Below, piece by piece: positions 58,831 to 64,000 of a stretch of 64,000 nt of DNA (its first letter is position 1; each line of letters begins with the position of its first letter). Below the pieces are notes generated by a model. That model was given only the letters and a program-made list of their open reading frames with translations, was not told where the DNA came from and did not search any database. Origin of the DNA: Actinomadura barringtoniae (GTDB lineage Bacteria; Actinomycetota; Actinomycetes; Streptosporangiales; Streptosporangiaceae); contig NZ_JAGEOJ010000008.1 of the NCBI RefSeq assembly GCF_017573505.1, forward strand, positions 248,001-312,000. Direction: 5' to 3'. A program made the position numbers and the translations under genes.

Positions 58831-61244
58831 GCGACCGGAGCGAGGAGAGCGGCCAGGGGAGCCAGAGCCTGCAGGCCGACGTCGACCGGCCCGTCTACAC
58901 CGTCGAGGAGTGGTGCGTCACCGAGCCCGAGCTGCGGCTGGACCGCCTGCCGCAGAGCGAGTCGGTGTTCGCCCTGTCGAACGGGCACCTGGGCCTGCGC
59001 GGCAACCTCGACGAGGGCGAGCCGCACGGCCTGCCGGGCAGCTACCTCAACTCCTTCTACGAGCTGCGGCCGCTCCCCTACGCCGAGGCCGGGTACGGCT
59101 ATCCCGAGTCCGGCCAGACGATCATCAACGTCACCAACGGCAAGCTCATCCGGCTGCTGGTCGACGACGAGCCGTTCGATGTCCGCTACGGCCGCCTGCA
59201 CTCGCACCGGCGCCAGCTGGACATGCGAGCGGGCACGCTCACCCGCACGGTCGAGTGGACCTCGCCCGCCGACAAGCGCGTCAAGATCACCTCGGTGCGG
59301 ATGGTCTCGCTGAAGCAGCGCGCGATCGCCGCGATCTGCTACGACGTCGAGGCCGTGGGCGATCCCGTCCGCATCGTGGCGCAGTCGGAGCTGGTCGCCA
59401 ACGAGTCGCTGCCCGACCTGGGCAAGGATCCCCGCGTCGCCGCCGCCCTGGAGTCGCCGCTGGTCAGCGAGGAGCACGTCGCCAACGGCACCAAGGTGAT
59501 CCTCGTGCACCGCGCCCGCGAGAGCGGCCTGCGGATGGCCGCCGGGATGTCGCACGACATCGAGGGGCCGAACGAGATGGCGTGCGAGTCCGAGAGCTCG
59601 CCCGACGTCGGCCGCCTCACCGTCTCGACGCGGCTGGAGCCCGGCCAGCGGCTGCGGATCGTGAAGTACCTGGCGTACGGGTGGTCCAGCCAGCGGTCCA
59701 GGCCCGCGCTGCACGACCAGGTGGTGGCGGCGCTCGCGGGCGCCCGGCACACCGGCTGGGACGGGCTGGTCGCCCAGCAGCGCGCCTACCTCGACGAGTT
59801 CTGGCGCGGCGCCGACGTCGAGGTCGATGGGGACTCCGAGATCCAGCAGGCGGTGCGGTTCGGACTGTTCCACATCCTCCAGGCGGGCGCCCGCGCCGAA
59901 CGCAGGATGATCCCCGCCAAGGGCCTGACCGGCCCCGGCTACGACGGGCACACCTTCTGGGACACCGAGACGTTCGTGCTGCCCGTGCTGACCTACACCC
60001 ATCCGCGTTCGGCGGCCGACGCGCTGGCCTGGCGGCACATGACGCTCCCGCTGGCCCGCGAACGCGCCGAGCAGCTCGGCCTCGCCGGGGCGGCGTTCCC
60101 CTGGCGGACGATCCGCGGCCAGGAGTGCTCGGGCTACTGGCCCGCGGGCACCGCCGCGTTCCACATCAACGCCAGCATCGCCGACGCGGTCGTGCGCTAC
60201 ATCGACGCCACCGAGGACGAACGGTTCGAACGCGAGGTCGGGCTGGAGCTGCTGGTCTGCACGGCCCGGCTCTGGCGCAGGCTCGGCCACCACGACCTGG
60301 AGGGCGTCTTCCGGATCGACGGCGTCACCGGCCCGGACGAGTACACCGCGATCGTGGACAACAACGTCTACACCAACCTCATGGCGCGCCGTAACCTGCG
60401 GGCCGCCGCCGAGGTCGCGATGAACCACCCCGACCTGGCCGCCGACCTCGGCGTCAGCACCGAGGAGACCGCGTCCTGGCGGGACGCGGCGTCGGCCATG
60501 CTGATCCCCTACGACGAACGGATGGGCGTTCACCCGCAGAGCTCGGGCTTCACCAACCACTCCCGCTGGAACTTCGCGGCGACCAAGGCCGAGCACTACC
60601 CGCTGCTGCTGAACTTCCCTTACTTCGATCTCTACCGGAAGCAGGTCGTCAAGCAGGCCGACCTGGTGCTGGCCATGCACCTGTGCGGGGACGCCTTCAC
60701 CGACGAGCAGAAGGCCCGCAACTTCGACTACTACGAGGGCATCACCGTCCGGGACTCCTCGCTGTCGGCCCAGACGCAGGCGGTGCTGGCCGCCGAGGTC
60801 GGGCAGCTGGAGCTCGCCCACGACTACCTGGCCGAGACCGCGCTGCTGGACCTGCACGACCTGGCCCACAACACCCGCGACGGGCTGCACATCGCCTCGA
60901 TGGCGGGCTCGTGGAGCGGCCTGGTCGCCGGGTTCGGCGGGATGCGGGCCGGGCACGGCTCGCTGCGGTTCGCACCCCGGCTGCCGAGCGGGATGAGCCG
61001 GCTGGCGTTCCGGATGCGCTACCGCGACCGGCTGCTGCTGGTCACGATCCGTACGCACGCGGCGACCTACGAGCTGCTGGAGGGCGCGGAGATCGAGCTG
61101 GTCCACCACGGCGAACGGTTCACCCTGGTCGACAAGCCGGTCGAGATGGACATCTCGCCGGTCCCGTCGCGGCCGCGCCCGAGCCAGCCGGTCGGCCGCG
61201 AGCCTCTCCCCCGCCGCGCCGACCCGTCCGTCCGAACGAACTGA
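58827..61244 (+). CDS. Glycoside hydrolase family 65 disaccharide phosphorylase
   Basis: 805 residues, the usual GH65 size. N-terminal beta-sandwich ([35 protein letters not shown]), alpha6/alpha6 barrel with [18 protein letters not shown], catalytic acid Glu505 in [19 protein letters not shown] and phosphate-binding HIASMAGSW. Inverting phosphorolysis of an alpha-linked glucose disaccharide (trehalose, maltose, kojibiose or nigerose) yields beta-glucose 1-phosphate. Residues 1-25 and the last 40 are Ser/Pro-rich extensions. Overlaps the HAD stop by four bases. Confidence 0.92.
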   Translation: MSDRSEESGQGSQSLQADVDRPVYTVEEWCVTEPELRLDRLPQSESVFALSNGHLGLRGNLDEGEPHGLPGSYLNSFYELRPLPYAEAGYGYPESGQTIINVTNGKLIRLLVDDEPFDVRYGRLHSHRRQLDMRAGTLTRTVEWTSPADKRVKITSVRMVSLKQRAIAAICYDVEAVGDPVRIVAQSELVANESLPDLGKDPRVAAALESPLVSEEHVANGTKVILVHRARESGLRMAAGMSHDIEGPNEMACESESSPDVGRLTVSTRLEPGQRLRIVKYLAYGWSSQRSRPALHDQVVAALAGARHTGWDGLVAQQRAYLDEFWRGADVEVDGDSEIQQAVRFGLFHILQAGARAERRMIPAKGLTGPGYDGHTFWDTETFVLPVLTYTHPRSAADALAWRHMTLPLARERAEQLGLAGAAFPWRTIRGQECSGYWPAGTAAFHINASIADAVVRYIDATEDERFEREVGLELLVCTARLWRRLGHHDLEGVFRIDGVTGPDEYTAIVDNNVYTNLMARRNLRAAAEVAMNHPDLAADLGVSTEETASWRDAASAMLIPYDERMGVHPQSSGFTNHSRWNFAATKAEHYPLLLNFPYFDLYRKQVVKQADLVLAMHLCGDAFTDEQKARNFDYYEGITVRDSSLSAQTQAVLAAEVGQLELAHDYLAETALLDLHDLAHNTRDGLHIASMAGSWSGLVAGFGGMRAGHGSLRFAPRLPSGMSRLAFRMRYRDRLLLVTIRTHAATYELLEGAEIELVHHGERFTLVDKPVEMDISPVPSRPRPSQPVGREPLPRRADPSVRTN

Positions 61245-61251
61245 AAGGCGA

Positions 61252-61272
61252 CCGGCCAGTTGAGGCGGCCGG
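61252..61272. terminator. Possible bidirectional stem-loop between GH65 and soxR
   Basis: CCGGCC (61252-61257), nine-base loop, GGCCGG (61267-61272), in the 28-base gap between convergent stops. Short stem, no T-run. Confidence 0.35.
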
Positions 61273-61839
61273 CTAGTTCTGCATGCCGGGCGTGCAGGGG
61301 TCGCACGGCGCGGCGTCGCACGCCTGGACGTCGTGCGGGGCGTCAGCGGGTCCGGCGGGCTCGACCTTGTCGGACTCGGTGGAATGCCGGACGAGCAGGC
61401 GGCGGGGGCCCGGGCCCTCGTCGCCGAGCCGGTCGTAGGGGTTGGCCAGCGCGCACTTGTTGATCGACAGGCAGCCGCAGCCGATGCACTCGGTCAGGCT
61501 GTCGCGCAGGCCCTGGAGCTGGGCGATCCGCTCGTCCAGGTCGGTACGCCAGGCCTCCGACAGCCGCGCCCAGTCGTCCACGGTCGGGGTCCGCTCCTCC
61601 GGGAGCGTGCTCAGCGCCTTCTTGATGTCGCTGAGCGGGATGCCGACGCGCTGCGAGACCCGGATGAAGGAGACCCGGCGGAGCGTGTCGCGGGTGAACC
61701 GGCGCTGGTTCCCGGCGGTCCGGCGGCTGGTGATCAGCCCCTTGGACTCGTAGAAGTGCAGCGCCGACACCGCGACCCCGCTCCGCTCGGCCAGCTGACC
61801 GACGGTCAGCTCGTACAGCCTGTGCTCCAACCGGCTCAT
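61273..61839 (-). CDS. soxR: Redox-sensitive transcriptional activator SoxR (MerR family)
   Basis: 188 residues. MerR HTH (YELTVGQLAERSGVAVSALHFYESKGLITSRRTAGNQRRFTRDTLRRVSFI in sequence), coiled dimer helix, and the [2Fe-2S] motif CIGCGCLSINKC. Senses redox-cycling compounds, in actinomycetes often self-made antibiotics. It is about 30 residues longer than Escherichia coli SoxR; the tail ends QACDAAPCDPCTPGMQN, adding three cysteines not in the cluster motif. Activation target is not adjacent: GH65 is convergent and the upstream side faces the HdeD-like gene, same strand. Confidence 0.93.
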   Translation of the reverse strand: MSRLEHRLYELTVGQLAERSGVAVSALHFYESKGLITSRRTAGNQRRFTRDTLRRVSFIRVSQRVGIPLSDIKKALSTLPEERTPTVDDWARLSEAWRTDLDERIAQLQGLRDSLTECIGCGCLSINKCALANPYDRLGDEGPGPRRLLVRHSTESDKVEPAGPADAPHDVQACDAAPCDPCTPGMQN

Positions 61840-61857
61840 GCGGCACAGAATATGCGG

Positions 61858-62419
61858 CTAGACGGGCTGGGCGGCTCCGCCGCGGGCCTCGGACTCTTTG
61901 GCGAGCTTGCGGAGCCGGAACGCGGCGCCGACCATGAGCGCGCCGAACAGGATCGAGAAGAAGCCGATCATCCAGACCACGGCGAGCGCGCCGGAGACGG
62001 GCCAGACGAACAGCAGCACCCCGAACAGCACCGAGATCGCGCCGGTCAGCACGTACACCCACTCGTTGTCGATCTGCTTGCGCAGCGCGAACGCGGTGGC
62101 GATCTCGAAGATCCCGGTGACGACCGCCCAGGCGGCGATCAGCATGAGCAGCGCGAAGCCGGTGATGCCGGGCCAGGCCATCGCCACGATGCCGAGGACG
62201 ATGCCGCAGACGCCGGTCAGCGCCAGCCAGCCCCGTGACTGCCCCTCGACGCCGCGGAACGCCCCGTACAGCGCGATGGCGCCGTCCACCAGCGCGTACG
62301 CGCCGAACAGGATGACCAGGGCCCAGACGGTGATGCCGGGCCAGATCCAGGCGACCAGTCCGAACAGGATCGCGAACGCGCCGCGGAGCGCGAGAACCCA
62401 CCAGTTGCGGGCCATCATG

Positions 62420-62430
<11 letters not shown>
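61858..62430 (-). CDS. HdeD/DUF308-family membrane protein
   Basis: 190 residues, six predicted spans in three HdeD-type hairpins ([93 protein letters not shown] in pieces). Associated with acid or envelope stress in enterobacteria; role in actinomycetes unclear. ATG 62430 or 62427, with GGGAGG upstream. It overlaps the Hsp100 3' end by about ten bases, so the two are one operon; stress coupling is plausible. Confidence 0.85.

Positions 62431-64000
<1,570 letters not shown>

Noticed and set aside
58515-61109. Long minus-strand open frame opposite the GH65 phosphorylase
   Set aside because: Antisense shadow; the plus-strand GH65 protein is full-length with its catalytic Glu.

Overview
The window is high-GC DNA (about 70% G+C by eye, strong G/C bias at third codon positions, many GTG and some TTG starts). 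Gene content points to a filamentous actinomycete of the Actinomadura/Streptosporangiales type. It has an AfsR/SARP regulator, an XRE-DUF5753 / DUF397 / anti-sigma-like ATPase set, two F420-type luciferase-like (LLM) oxidoreductases, SoxR, a DUF3516 helicase and GH65/GH18/GH36 enzymes. The organism is inferred. I see no rRNA, tRNA, CRISPR array, transposase, integrase or phage genes. The window reads as chromosome with many small regulator-plus-enzyme modules, about 64 protein genes.

Layout. 1-3041: two sugar ABC permeases and a GH36 alpha-galactosidase in one operon. 3028-8475: a membrane protein, a DUF5937 ArsR-type regulator divergent from an EamA transporter across a palindrome, and an MBL-fold protein with an FAD monooxygenase. 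8598-11014: a tandem pair of CNNM/CBS proteins. 10971-12450: a chaplin-like secreted gene that appears frameshifted, divergent from a small HTH gene plus a stand-alone Clp N-domain gene behind a promoter overlapped by twin palindromes. 12511-17069: DUF4870, a GlcD-like oxidase, a GH18 chitinase, TetR/SDR. 16996-18773: anti-sigma-like ATPase, XRE-DUF5753 and a triplicated DUF397 protein. 18785-20216: a cupin and a tandem DUF6924 protein.

20239-29509: a cluster with three carboxymuconolactone decarboxylase (CMD)-fold proteins. One is fused to a hydrolase in the reverse of the usual PcaL order, and two have lost AhpD cysteines. With them are an MFS exporter, an unrecognised protein, a Tat-exported hydrolase, a PLP lyase and a large AfsR/SARP regulator. 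29544-36954: membrane protein, LysR, nitroreductase, methyltransferase/TetR, NDH-2-like enzyme, ArsR plus SRPBCC as two genes and then as one fused gene. 36979-40566: an ECF42-type sigma factor with its YciI/DGPF partner, an SDR behind two palindromes, and an SMP-30 enzyme.

40707-45594: a secreted repeat protein, then a TPR / NicO nickel-cobalt transporter / DUF4331 operon. 45570-52930: LLM/TetR pair, MMPL transporter, two-component system, second LLM enzyme, methyltransferase. 53001-64000: DUF3516 helicase, aquaporin, 6-phosphogluconate dehydrogenase, a beta-phosphoglucomutase-type HAD plus GH65 phosphorylase pair, SoxR, an HdeD-like protein, and the C-terminal part of an Hsp100 with a ClpC-type middle domain and a ClpB-type D2.

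Two features recur. Convergent genes meet tail-to-tail with overlaps or gaps under 50 bases, leaving no room for terminators. Many divergent promoters carry paired palindromes about two to three helical turns apart.
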